From a virus: a stretch of DNA of 26,992 nt. The stretch lies in the IMG/VR virus record IMGVR_UViG_3300006077_000024, positions 1 through 26,992 of that record; one strand, written 5' to 3'. Under the pieces are notes generated by a model. The model was given only the letters and a program-made list of their open reading frames with translations. It searched no databases and was not told the DNA's origin. The translations under genes were made by a program, and so were the position numbers. Below, one piece after another: positions 7,009 to 14,173 of this stretch; positions within the stretch are counted from its first letter, which is position 1, and every line of letters begins with the position of its first letter.

Positions 7009-7734
7009 TTATACATTGATCAAATAGCTACCAATAATAGTTTTTAACACATTTGCTATTAATTGATGCCCTTGTTCGTTAGGATGCCCTTGTGGTTTGT
7101 AATTGTTATTAACAACATTTCTTATATTAATGTCGTGTAATGTATTCACATTAGCATTACTAGTTGCAAGAGCATTGAACTGTACGACAGGAATACCGTA
7201 TCTGGCACAAATACCATCAAAAAGACGTACTGTGGTTTCGTAGTTTAATTGGTATAGCTCGTCACATGCTGTCATATTTAAATAATGCTTGTGTAATTCA
7301 AACCATTCTTCATCCACATTAGTTCCTGCTCCATTTAACCATTGTGCATGTACATAATTATTCCACGGTGGATCATATCCTACCATGTTACCATTTATGT
7401 CCACTCCTCTGCTGTGTTTTGGATCGTACCAACTAATTCTACTTTCGTCGGTTAGTGAAATTAATAGTACTGAGCTACGTATGTACTCTTCTGTATGATT
7501 TTTTAACCACCACATTAAATTCCATTGCATTGATTGCAAACTAGACCCAGGAAATGATAAATTTTCCTGATGTAAGTTGTAATTATTTGCTAAAATGCCA
7601 GTGTAGCAGTGTTCTAAACGATATGGGTTATTTTCGTGGTTATTGGCATTCAATCCACTAGCTAGATTAGGATCTAGTAGTTCGTCACCGAATGCCCAAC
7701 TACATCCGAACGATACAATATTTTGAATTTTGAT
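7009..7734 (-). CDS. SGNH/GDSL-hydrolase-like protein (probable non-ATG start)
   Basis: SGNH hydrolases are esterases or acyl-hydrolases, and in phages may act on acetylated or acylated glycans. The frame is open back to a TAA at 7735-7737 and contains VSFGCSWAFGDEL, the block I motif with the nucleophile Ser. The C-terminal GHPNEQGHQLIA looks like the catalytic His block. The first canonical start (TTG at 7651-7653) would remove block I, so initiation is probably upstream. AAGGAG at 7741-7746 sits six bases before the ATC at 7732-7734, which gives 241 aa starting (M)KIQNIV. ATC is a very rare start, and a sequencing error or small mutation is the alternative. PhoH lies upstream. Two more SGNH-like proteins occur in the window. 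Confidence 0.7.
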   Translation of the reverse strand: MKIQNIVSFGCSWAFGDELLDPNLASGLNANNHENNPYRLEHCYTGILANNYNLHQENLSFPGSSLQSMQWNLMWWLKNHTEEYIRSSVLLISLTDESRISWYDPKHSRGVDINGNMVGYDPPWNNYVHAQWLNGAGTNVDEEWFELHKHYLNMTACDELYQLNYETTVRLFDGICARYGIPVVQFNALATSNANVNTLHDINIRNVVNNNYKPQGHPNEQGHQLIANVLKTIIGSYLINV

Positions 7735-7797
7735 TTATTGCTCCTTGAATCCTTTTTCTGTGCCGCCGACAGTATTTGGACCGCCTTTGTTTTCATC

Positions 7798-8511
7798 TTA
7801 GAAACCGTCTTTATGCACCAAGTATTTAGCTTGAATGTACGCCTTAACTATTCCAGATCTTACAATGTCATCGACTTCGAATCGATTAATAGCAAACCAA
7901 GTTGGCATCGACTCAAGAACTTTAACAAATTTTTTCACATCTTTGTCTTTATCTTTGCTAAAGTCGGTCTGCATAAAATCACCACAGAACATTGCTTTGG
8001 AATTTCTCCCAAGTCTGGTAAGCACAGAATCTGCTTCATGTGATGTGCAATTTTGGAATTCATCTAGTATAACAATACAGTTATCTAATGTAATGCCCCG
8101 CACATAGGACGTAATCATAAAACGTACTATGCCGTGTTTAACAAGAATTTCATATGCATCATCTCTGCTAAATAATTCAGAGCATACTTTTCTGTACGGT
8201 AATTCATATACTTGTGATTTTTCGTTTAGATCCCCTGGTAGAAACCCAATATCTCTAGTAGGCACAGCACTACGTACTATGACAATTTGACTTAAGTCTG
8301 TTCCACCATTGATTAATTCATCAAATGCTTTAAATAAACTTAAGAATGTTTTACCTGTTCCAGGGTATCCCATTAATATCTGGGATTTACCTTCATCGTA
8401 GTTATTAAAAAACGCCCCTTGTGCTTCTGTTATTGGTTCGATTCCTGCCAATTTTAAATGCAACTTCGATACAATACTGGCACCTGCATTTGCCTTCTTT
8501 TTTTTCGCCAT
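7798..8511 (-). CDS. phoH: PhoH-like P-loop ATPase
   Basis: The 237-aa protein is a PhoH-family ATPase, common in marine phages; its role is unproven, with suggested links to RNA metabolism or phosphate stress. Walker A is GYPGTGKT near residues 48-55 and Walker B is VILDEFQN near 150-157, followed by the family's TRLGRNSK and FCGDFMQTD motifs. The ATG at 8509-8511 has TAGGAA upstream. It is the size of the compact phage form, which lacks the PIN domain of longer homologues. The stop is followed in frame by 20 open codons before a second TAA. It lies between a virion-like gene and an SGNH-type gene. Confidence 0.92.
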   Translation of the reverse strand: MAKKKKANAGASIVSKLHLKLAGIEPITEAQGAFFNNYDEGKSQILMGYPGTGKTFLSLFKAFDELINGGTDLSQIVIVRSAVPTRDIGFLPGDLNEKSQVYELPYRKVCSELFSRDDAYEILVKHGIVRFMITSYVRGITLDNCIVILDEFQNCTSHEADSVLTRLGRNSKAMFCGDFMQTDFSKDKDKDVKKFVKVLESMPTWFAINRFEVDDIVRSGIVKAYIQAKYLVHKDGF

Positions 8512-8547
8512 TTATATTCCTATTAAATGTTTGTTTACTATTACTTA

Positions 8548-8940
8548 TTACGATACTTGAGGTAGTATATCTATTGTTCCTTGTGTTCCTGATTGTTCAT
8601 CAACATATGCTAATTCTGTTAACGAGTTAAACACACGCTGAATACTATAATTTGCACGTTGTGTTTCGACTGCTGACAAGTCGCTGTTTGTCAACGTTAC
8701 TCTTGCTTTTCCTTTCGATGGAGTTACAATAGTTAATGCCTTACTCATCAATAATGAATTTTCATTGATTAATTTAAACGTTAGTGTTGTGTTTTCTAAA
8801 TTAATAGGTTTTTGATCTTGATCAAGAAATTGAAACTCTAGAACAGTATCTACCCCTTTGACTGCTTTTAGTATTTGTGAGTACACGTAGTTAGTCCTCG
8901 GTAAGTGAACACCAGAAGTAATATTCGGGTTAAAGAACAT
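8548..8940 (-). CDS. Probable virion protein with BppU-like beta-sandwich domain
   Basis: The frame could open at an ATG at 8983-8985, but the minus-strand late-promoter elements at 8987-8998 would place the transcript start at or beyond that codon, so I prefer the second ATG (8938-8940), which gives 130 aa beginning MFFNPNITSG. No clear Shine-Dalgarno is seen at either. The protein reads as one beta-rich domain with the pattern DTVLEFQFLDQDQKPINL, then FKLINEN, then PSKGKARVTLT, and an N-x-R-A-N-Y-S strand. This layout recalls the BppU-type N-terminal domains of baseplate and fibre proteins. I infer a virion protein with moderate confidence. It is divergent from the plus-strand gene at 8996. 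Confidence 0.55.
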   Translation of the reverse strand: MFFNPNITSGVHLPRTNYVYSQILKAVKGVDTVLEFQFLDQDQKPINLENTTLTFKLINENSLLMSKALTIVTPSKGKARVTLTNSDLSAVETQRANYSIQRVFNSLTELAYVDEQSGTQGTIDILPQVS

Positions 8941-8959
8941 TGCTGTGTGTTGCTGGTTA

Positions 8960-8967
8960 TATAAATA
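8960..8967 (+). promoter_or_regulatory. Late promoter TATAAATA for the plus-strand gene
   Basis: A perfect TATAAATA on the plus strand lies 28 bases upstream of the ATG at 8996, the spacing seen at other late promoters here. It sits in the short gap between divergent genes. Confidence 0.6.
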
Positions 8968-8986
8968 AATCTTAGTTGAATACATC

Positions 8987-8998
8987 TATTTATTTATG
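8987..8998 (-). promoter_or_regulatory. Overlapping late-promoter elements AATAAATA and CATAAATA
   Basis: Two overlapping minus-strand octamers, AATAAATA (8987-8994) and CATAAATA (8991-8998), face the 8548..8940 gene. They overlap the start codon of the plus-strand gene at 8996, so the divergent promoters are back to back within about 40 bases. Confidence 0.5.
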
Positions 8999-9373
8999 GA
9001 AAATGAGTTATTTAAGAAAATAGCAGAGAAGTATCCATTCTTGTCAATTGTGATTTGCGCTGGCGAAGAATATATCGGAATCGTTATGAATCAAGATAGC
9101 GTACTGACAACAATCTACAACTTCGGTGATATAAATAATTCAGAGGAGAAAAAGTTATTTTTAGAACTAGGCGAGACATGGTGGTGGGAATCTAATAGGA
9201 GTATACCAATCAACCTATTCATTAAAGACGAATGGGAGATTTTTAAACCATACAGAAGAACATTTAATAATAAAACTCTCCAAATACTCAGCGGCCCGTG
9301 TACAAGTTTGCATAATATTGCCCAAAAACGTTCAAAAAGAAAATCGATTACATTAATTAAAAATATTGATTAA
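8996..9373 (+). CDS. Conserved hypothetical protein, 125 aa; only plus-strand gene
   Basis: The ATG at 8996-8998 opens a 125-codon frame with no minus-strand gene covering it, and a perfect TATAAATA lies upstream. No Shine-Dalgarno is visible, so the start could be weakly translated or rely on AT-rich unstructured RNA. The protein has a helical N-terminus, a WWW cluster near residue 62-64, a SGPCTSLHNIAQKRSKRK segment near 99-116 and a basic end. I recall similar KRSKRKSITL endings in cyanophage hypothetical proteins, but cannot verify it here. It converges with the miniature polymerase-like gene, overlapping it by 17 bases at the 3' ends. Function unknown. Confidence 0.75.
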   Translation: MENELFKKIAEKYPFLSIVICAGEEYIGIVMNQDSVLTTIYNFGDINNSEEKKLFLELGETWWWESNRSIPINLFIKDEWEIFKPYRRTFNNKTLQILSGPCTSLHNIAQKRSKRKSITLIKNID

Positions 9374-9944
9374 TAATATTCATGTGTAGTGCGACAAGCA
9401 TTGCATAACTTAATGAATGTGCTTTCTTGAAATAATACGAACCATCCTCGGGCTTGATCCAAACTGTTTTGGAAAGTTCTTCCCAACTTTGTCCTATTAA
9501 CTGCCGTTTAGCAGGCCTAATCACTGCTAAAAACATAGCCATTCTCTCAATACTATTGGGTTTCATATGAACAACTAAATTATAATTATTTGCAACATGT
9601 ACAACTTTGCTACAGAAATTTTTATCAAGTAATTTTTCCCAAGGGGGTTCTGTCGCTAACAACTCAATGTAGTGTTCATAATCTTTAATGTATTCGTACA
9701 CATTAACGTTTAAAAAATCAATTTTGAAATAGCCACGCTGTTCTGCTTCTTTATAATCTATACTAGCGCAATTATGAATAGGATCAGTAGGAATATCAGT
9801 TACATATACCCCACTATTATGCTGTTTACTTTCTGTATTTGACTCCTGTCTAGCAGGAACATGTTTAATTAACTTTAATATGTGTGTTCTGTCAGCAAAA
9901 TCAATATCAATATCTGCATCGAAAAATGTATCATTTTCGTTCAT
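9357..9944 (-). CDS. Miniature DNA polymerase III alpha-like (C-family) core protein
   Basis: The start is the ATG at 9942-9944, which overlaps the stop of the upstream gene as ATGA; an upstream TTG is unlikely. The 195-aa protein carries, in order, short matches to the palm and fingers of bacterial DnaE/PolC. DADIDIDF (9-16) corresponds to PDFDVDF of E. coli, with D401 and D403; HNSGVYV (42-48) to the HAGGVV segment; FKIDFL (73-78) to KFDFLGL, with D555; IRP (142-144) to the RPGP region; and KKAHSLSYAM (173-182) to KSHAAAYAL. All three catalytic aspartates appear kept (Asp13, Asp15, Asp76), but PHP, thumb, beta-binding and OB domains are absent. Whether it polymerises DNA is unknown. It may be a regulator or a relic. 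The similarity is by eye. Confidence 0.6.
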   Translation of the reverse strand: MNENDTFFDADIDIDFADRTHILKLIKHVPARQESNTESKQHNSGVYVTDIPTDPIHNCASIDYKEAEQRGYFKIDFLNVNVYEYIKDYEHYIELLATEPPWEKLLDKNFCSKVVHVANNYNLVVHMKPNSIERMAMFLAVIRPAKRQLIGQSWEELSKTVWIKPEDGSYYFKKAHSLSYAMLVALHMNIINQYF

Positions 9945-10213
9945 TTGTGATCCATTTTTCCAATAGCGCAAGAAACAAATGATTTGGCTTTTGCTTTGAC
10001 AGAGTTAAGGCCGTGTACTGAATCGGTTTCGGGGTAACCAAGTCCTAATAACACCTGTGCAATCTCCTCTCTTTTAGAGTCGTCAATGTCAATACTGATT
10101 GTGCCTTGTTCGATGTTGACATCAATATTTTCTGTATCAAAAACTTTTGATAGTTTTTTGATAATAGTGCCTGCGCAACCACCACATTTAATGTTTTCAA
10201 CTGTAATATTCAT
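9941..10213 (-). CDS. HMA heavy-metal-binding protein (CopZ-like)
   Basis: The 90-aa protein starts at an ATG at 10211-10213. Residues 1-65 fit a ferredoxin-like HMA fold, with the metal-binding loop IKCGGCAGT giving Cys10 and Cys13 in the CxxC arrangement, then a VNIEQGTISID strand. CopZ-type chaperones bind Cu(I) or similar ions and deliver them to a partner. Here the last 25 residues add a basic tail with one more Cys (residue 82) not found in a minimal HMA domain. Its stop overlaps the ATG of the miniature polymerase-like gene, so the two are co-translated, but the functional link is unclear. Confidence 0.85.
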   Translation of the reverse strand: MNITVENIKCGGCAGTIIKKLSKVFDTENIDVNIEQGTISIDIDDSKREEIAQVLLGLGYPETDSVHGLNSVKAKAKSFVSCAIGKMDHK

Positions 10214-10222
10214 AATTTTTAT

Positions 10223-10921
10223 TTACCATCCAAGATTAGTTAACATTTCTTTAACATACGAAGTTTCGTCGGGGTACTTATCAAACTTATCCTTCCATAT
10301 TTCAGGGTTAATAAAATCCCATATTATTTCTGTTTGTTCGCTTGATATAACTTCAAGAAACTTTATTCCGCTTGTGCAATTAAACAGCACCCATGAACTA
10401 AGTTTACCATTAACAATAGCGTAGCATATTTCATTAGGATTTCCATGGCGTAAGATATCCTTACTATCTACATTGTTTTTATTTGCCCATTTTATGCTAA
10501 ATTCAATTGCACGCGTTAATGCATCAACTGAATTCTCAGTCACTAATAGTTCAGACAAATATTCAGTGTATAGCTTATCACTTGTCCAATAATCAAGTTT
10601 TTTGTTTTTTTTGATTACAAACTCAACAAAACGAGATGGGTTTATTGCTTTGATATCAATGCAGTATCTTCCAAACTTTACAAACGCGATATAGTATGGA
10701 CTTTTAATAAAATCCATCATAGGTTTTAACTTGGTGGTTCTTTGTGTGTACTCAAAGAACTTATTAAACGCACCAAACCCAACTCTTACATCACTATCGT
10801 TTTGGTTATTCCAACGTCGTTTCTTCTCACACATATGCACAAATAGTGTTTTTTCACGCTTGAAGTTTTTGTTACAATATTTACACGTGTATACATTATT
10901 TTTTACCGCAGTCTTTAGCAT
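10223..10921 (-). CDS. Zinc-finger-bearing hypothetical protein, 232 aa
   Basis: The ATG at 10919-10921 has AAGGGAG ten bases upstream, a strong binding site, although it lies inside the preceding gene (26-base overlap). Near the N-terminus the YTCKYCNKNF segment gives a CxxC pair, followed by a His (HMC) at the spacing of a C2H2/C2HC zinc finger, ending with KKRRW, suggesting nucleic-acid binding. The remaining 190 residues are mixed alpha/beta with no recognised motif. It lies between a gp62-like clamp-loader gene and the HMA gene, so a replication or late-transcription accessory role is possible. I do not recognise the family. Confidence 0.7.
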   Translation of the reverse strand: MLKTAVKNNVYTCKYCNKNFKREKTLFVHMCEKKRRWNNQNDSDVRVGFGAFNKFFEYTQRTTKLKPMMDFIKSPYYIAFVKFGRYCIDIKAINPSRFVEFVIKKNKKLDYWTSDKLYTEYLSELLVTENSVDALTRAIEFSIKWANKNNVDSKDILRHGNPNEICYAIVNGKLSSWVLFNCTSGIKFLEVISSEQTEIIWDFINPEIWKDKFDKYPDETSYVKEMLTNLGW

Positions 10922-11363
10922 ACTGTGTTAACTCCCTTTTTGTATTAAGCTGACTCAATAGGACGATATCATCTTCCTTATATGTCGGATACATATCCCG
11001 TAACGTTTTTTTCCGATCAGCTTGTGCTTTGTTTGGGGGAGTTTTCTTCTTTCCTATCCATTTTCTACCAAAATTCCCAAACTTAGGACTACTGGCAACA
11101 ATCGTGAGCCACTGTAATTTTGGATGTTTATGTAAACTAAATAAATGCTTATTTGCGTAATAGTTTGTACTGGCTAGATAATAATGTAATGCTTCGTGGT
11201 CATTAATGTCAACACTAGCACTCCAACGCATAATAACAGGCGCTTTAAATGATTTACGTTCAATTTCACTTAGTTTATCGTATAACGAATAATCCTTTGA
11301 ATCAACTGCAGGTAAAATTTTATTAAATATATCTAACTTGTATGTTTTATTTTTGGTTACCAT
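10896..11363 (-). CDS. 62: Clamp-loader small subunit, gp62-like (divergent)
   Basis: T4 gp62 is the non-ATPase subunit that joins gp44 to load the gp45 sliding clamp. The 155-aa protein starts at an ATG at 11361-11363. The order of features fits the cyanophage-type gp62: a helical N-terminus, a KSFKAPVIMRW segment near 38-48, an NKHLF segment, then HPKLQWLTIVASSPKFG near 77-93 and the basic KWIGKKK turn, and a charged C-terminal helix ending YAKDCGKK. This is by-eye pattern similarity; there are no catalytic residues to check. gp44 and gp45 are not in the window. A different small replication protein remains possible. The ATG overlaps the upstream stop by 7 bases. Confidence 0.5.
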   Translation of the reverse strand: MVTKNKTYKLDIFNKILPAVDSKDYSLYDKLSEIERKSFKAPVIMRWSASVDINDHEALHYYLASTNYYANKHLFSLHKHPKLQWLTIVASSPKFGNFGRKWIGKKKTPPNKAQADRKKTLRDMYPTYKEDDIVLLSQLNTKRELTQYAKDCGKK

Positions 11364-11857
11364 GCTTGTGCGTAATCAACAACCTGTGAATTTCGGGACA
11401 CGTCCTTAATAAAATAAACAACGTCCGGCTTTTCTTTGTTGTTGATTGGAACTGCTAGATATTGCCCGTTTTTTAATCTTGGGTTATACCACTGAACTTC
11501 ATTATATACATCCATAACCTCAACAGGAAGAAAGTTTACCATATAACTACTTAAACTATTAAAAGAAAATGCTTTAAAATTTCTATCATTTATACTAGAT
11601 AAAGGAATCGCCTCCAAATCACCTGTCTCTTCTTCGCCTATCAATAAATGCCAATCAACGGGCATCTTCAGAATGTTTCCACCAATATTCAATACAAGTG
11701 CAGGGGAAGTAAAACTCTCCAGGAATATAAGAGGAAGAAAATAATAATCTACATCCTTTGGATTACTGTTATCAAGAACAGCGAACCTTATGTCGTCTAT
11801 TATTTCGGGAAGTTCGTTTAAATCGTATGCTGTGTTTTCAAGTGTGTGTATTTTCAT
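11357..11857 (-). CDS. Conserved hypothetical protein, 166 aa
   Basis: The start ATG is at 11855-11857. The protein is acidic in the first 40 residues, then has LVLNIGGNILKMPVDWHLLIG near the middle, a GDLEAIPLSSINDR segment near 98-111, and an aromatic-rich end. I recall similar proteins with a MPxDWxLLxG pattern among marine T4-like phages, without an assigned function. There is no membrane segment or catalytic signature. It begins the run of five coupled genes that includes gp62 and the miniature polymerase-like protein. The upstream gap of about 70 bases has no clear late-promoter octamer, so early or middle expression is possible. Confidence 0.7.
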   Translation of the reverse strand: MKIHTLENTAYDLNELPEIIDDIRFAVLDNSNPKDVDYYFLPLIFLESFTSPALVLNIGGNILKMPVDWHLLIGEEETGDLEAIPLSSINDRNFKAFSFNSLSSYMVNFLPVEVMDVYNEVQWYNPRLKNGQYLAVPINNKEKPDVVYFIKDVSRNSQVVDYAQAW

Positions 11858-11928
11858 ATAGTGTATTGTACGTAATTATTATTTCTTGACACAGTGTGTT
11901 TAACCTTTTAACCTAGTAAAGGTAAAAA

Positions 11929-12657
11929 TTATACTATTATATTATTGTTGCGTATATAGGTTAATAAAAACTCATTTAATACATGATGTTCTCCGATGTC
12001 GATATGTTTGTAAATATCATCAATGTCACGTTTCATATCTTCAGGAGAGAATTTAGCTCCATGTGTGTATTGGTATTCATTTGAATACCATTGGAAATTC
12101 TCAATAATCTGTTTGTAATTATTCATGTAATTAAGCTCTGCGTTATTTTTATATCGAGCAAATGTTACTTCAGCGGTGTTAAATACAACAGCAGTATGTC
12201 CATGTCGTAAAATACTATCAATCATTGATGTAATCGAATAAACTAATGTAATAATCCCTTCTGCTTCGCTAAAAACATCAAATTTTAATTTTAATTTACC
12301 GTACGTCTCTATATCATTCATATCAATGCCGCCGGTCAACGGCATGCTAGGCGAAGTAAATTGTTCACTAAAACTTGCATATTTGTCAGCATTGCTATCA
12401 TTGTCGTTAATTTCGACTACTGGAAGTTCAAATCTATGATTAAATGTTATACCTATTATGTATAACGTAGGCGTTGAATGATTGTAACAATCATTGAGTG
12501 TGGTTCGAATAATTCTCTGGTTAGATGCCCCTGTTTGGGCTAAACTATATATGTCATCTGGTTGTATGTTTAGTTCCTTCCCTAACGAAACGTGTCCGTT
12601 ACCAGCTGAATAATACTCCATGTAACTACATCCATTAACAACTACACGACTAACCAT
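11929..12657 (-). CDS. SGNH-hydrolase-like protein (second copy type)
   Basis: The 242-aa protein starts at an ATG at 12655-12657, with CGGAGAA upstream and a perfect TATAAATA late promoter 23 bases before the start codon. VVVNGCSYMEYY at residues 5-16 fits SGNH block I, with Ser11 as nucleophile. AQTGASNQRI (near 40-49) fits block II with the G and N residues. IIGITF (near 68-73) lies where the block III strand is expected, and a His in GEHHVLNEFLL near the end could be the catalytic His. The DxxH block is poorer than in the other two SGNH-like proteins here, so activity is uncertain. It directly follows uvsW. Confidence 0.6.
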   Translation of the reverse strand: MVSRVVVNGCSYMEYYSAGNGHVSLGKELNIQPDDIYSLAQTGASNQRIIRTTLNDCYNHSTPTLYIIGITFNHRFELPVVEINDNDSNADKYASFSEQFTSPSMPLTGGIDMNDIETYGKLKLKFDVFSEAEGIITLVYSITSMIDSILRHGHTAVVFNTAEVTFARYKNNAELNYMNNYKQIIENFQWYSNEYQYTHGAKFSPEDMKRDIDDIYKHIDIGEHHVLNEFLLTYIRNNNIIV

Positions 12658-12679
12658 TTTAGTATTCTCCGAACTTAAT

Positions 12680-12687
12680 TATTTATA
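12680..12687 (-). promoter_or_regulatory. Late promoter TATAAATA
   Basis: A perfect minus-strand TATAAATA lies just after the uvsW stop codon and 23 bases before the start of the SGNH-like gene at 12657. It would give that gene late expression separate from uvsW. Confidence 0.6.
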
Positions 12688-14148
12688 TTACTTCCATTCT
12701 AATTTTTTTACTGTAAATGGATAATTTGCTTCTTTATAGAACTTCTTACGTTTTGTTAAATGGCGTTTAGCAAACTTGCACGTACTTGTAATATCCCAGA
12801 TCTGAACAAAGTCTTTATCTTCTGCTTTACGCACACCACGTCCAATAGATTGGATTACACGAACAAAAGATTTGCCAGGCTCAATGAGCATTAAATTAAA
12901 GATTCTTGGAATGTTAATACCTACTGCCGCGACACCGTACGTTGCTACGATAATTTTATCATCAGTTTCTGAAACTTGATCGTACTGCTCTTTTCGATCT
13001 TTACCTTTAGTTGCGCCACTAACAAACACTGCATTATCTCCTAAACGCGAAACAAGTTCTTTACCCGATGCAACACGGTCAACAAGCACTAGCGTATTGC
13101 CTGTCTTATTTGCATCTACGACTAAATTTGCCAGAACGTCTAAACGATCTGGATTAGTTAATAGATATTTCAATTCGCTTTGATAATTAGCATGTTCGGC
13201 ATGATCAATTATCTGCATTACATTCACATGACAATTCGCAAGTACTCCTTTATCCTGAAGTTCCTTTGCTGACACACGATTAATAACTTCGCCTAAACTA
13301 ACTTGCAACGACTTAAACTCAAAATCTTCTTTAGGTACTGTACCTGTTAATCCCCAACGCAATGGAATTTTTGCCATTGGACCAGTTAATAATGATTTAA
13401 GTGCATCTGCTTTAGCACTATGTACTTCATCAACAATAACACAAACAACGCCTTCTAGGAAATCACCAATAGTAATATCCCCTTTGCCTGCTTTTGTATT
13501 TTTCATTAACGTATTAAGACTTTGCCAAGTACAGATTGTATGTAGTTTTCCTATTTCCTTCCTATCACCAAAGTAAACACCAACATCATGTCCTATGTTA
13601 ATGTAATCTTCTTCAGTCTGTATTACTAATGACTTGTTAGGAACAATGACAATACTTCTACCGTACTTCTCAACACGTTCGCTTAGCGCCGCAGTTACTA
13701 ATGTTTTGCCTGCGCCTGTTGCAATTTCTTGTAAACATTGCGGGTTCTTTAAAAACTCATTTACGATTGTAATTTGATAATCACGCAACACAATTGGATC
13801 GCCTGCTACTGGATGTTTCTCTGGCCATTTAATATATGCAAACGTATTCTCGTCTACTTCGGCTAAATCAAAGTTAGTCTGATAATCACGCCGATCATCC
13901 AATTCAATATCCCATCCTGCATTAATTAATGTTGGAAGAACTTCGGCTAACAAATTTACATATGTGCTACCGCCTAAATTGAAAAATGAAACAGTTCCAT
14001 CCCAACGACCCAATCTATACGCAGGCATAAATCTAGCACTTGGAATATCGTACTTAAACTGTCTTACAAGTTTCTTACGTGTGTCTAAATCTAAATCCTT
14101 AACAGAGCAGTTAACTTCATCTCTTACTACAATTGTTGCTTTTTTCAT
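12688..14148 (-). CDS. uvsW: UvsW-like RNA-DNA and DNA helicase (SF2)
   Basis: UvsW unwinds R-loops and branched DNA and switches T4 from origin-dependent to recombination-dependent replication. The 486-aa protein has a small N-terminal domain (1-110) with a GRWDGTVSFF segment near 47-56. The SF2 core follows, with LRDYQ at 121-125 (Q-motif-like), Walker A ATGAGKT at 143-149, DEVH at 240-243, GLTGT at 266-270 and the motif VI QSIGRGVRK near the end. T4 UvsW has 503 aa. No good Shine-Dalgarno is seen before the ATG at 14146-14148, but a perfect 11-bp stem lies 26 bases upstream in the leader. In T4, early uvsW mRNA is held back by leader structure. Confidence 0.92.
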   Translation of the reverse strand: MKKATIVVRDEVNCSVKDLDLDTRKKLVRQFKYDIPSARFMPAYRLGRWDGTVSFFNLGGSTYVNLLAEVLPTLINAGWDIELDDRRDYQTNFDLAEVDENTFAYIKWPEKHPVAGDPIVLRDYQITIVNEFLKNPQCLQEIATGAGKTLVTAALSERVEKYGRSIVIVPNKSLVIQTEEDYINIGHDVGVYFGDRKEIGKLHTICTWQSLNTLMKNTKAGKGDITIGDFLEGVVCVIVDEVHSAKADALKSLLTGPMAKIPLRWGLTGTVPKEDFEFKSLQVSLGEVINRVSAKELQDKGVLANCHVNVMQIIDHAEHANYQSELKYLLTNPDRLDVLANLVVDANKTGNTLVLVDRVASGKELVSRLGDNAVFVSGATKGKDRKEQYDQVSETDDKIIVATYGVAAVGINIPRIFNLMLIEPGKSFVRVIQSIGRGVRKAEDKDFVQIWDITSTCKFAKRHLTKRKKFYKEANYPFTVKKLEWK

Positions 14149-14173
14149 ATTATATTTTATTTAATAATAGGGT

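Noticed and set aside
9362-9380. AATATT inverted repeat at the convergent gene ends as a bidirectional terminator
   Set aside because: Only A/T pairs and inside coding sequence of one of the genes; not stable enough to support.
11903-11923. ACCTTT/AAAGGT hairpin as terminator of the SGNH-like gene
   Set aside because: Six pairs with a nine-base loop and no T tract after it on the minus strand; too weak to call.
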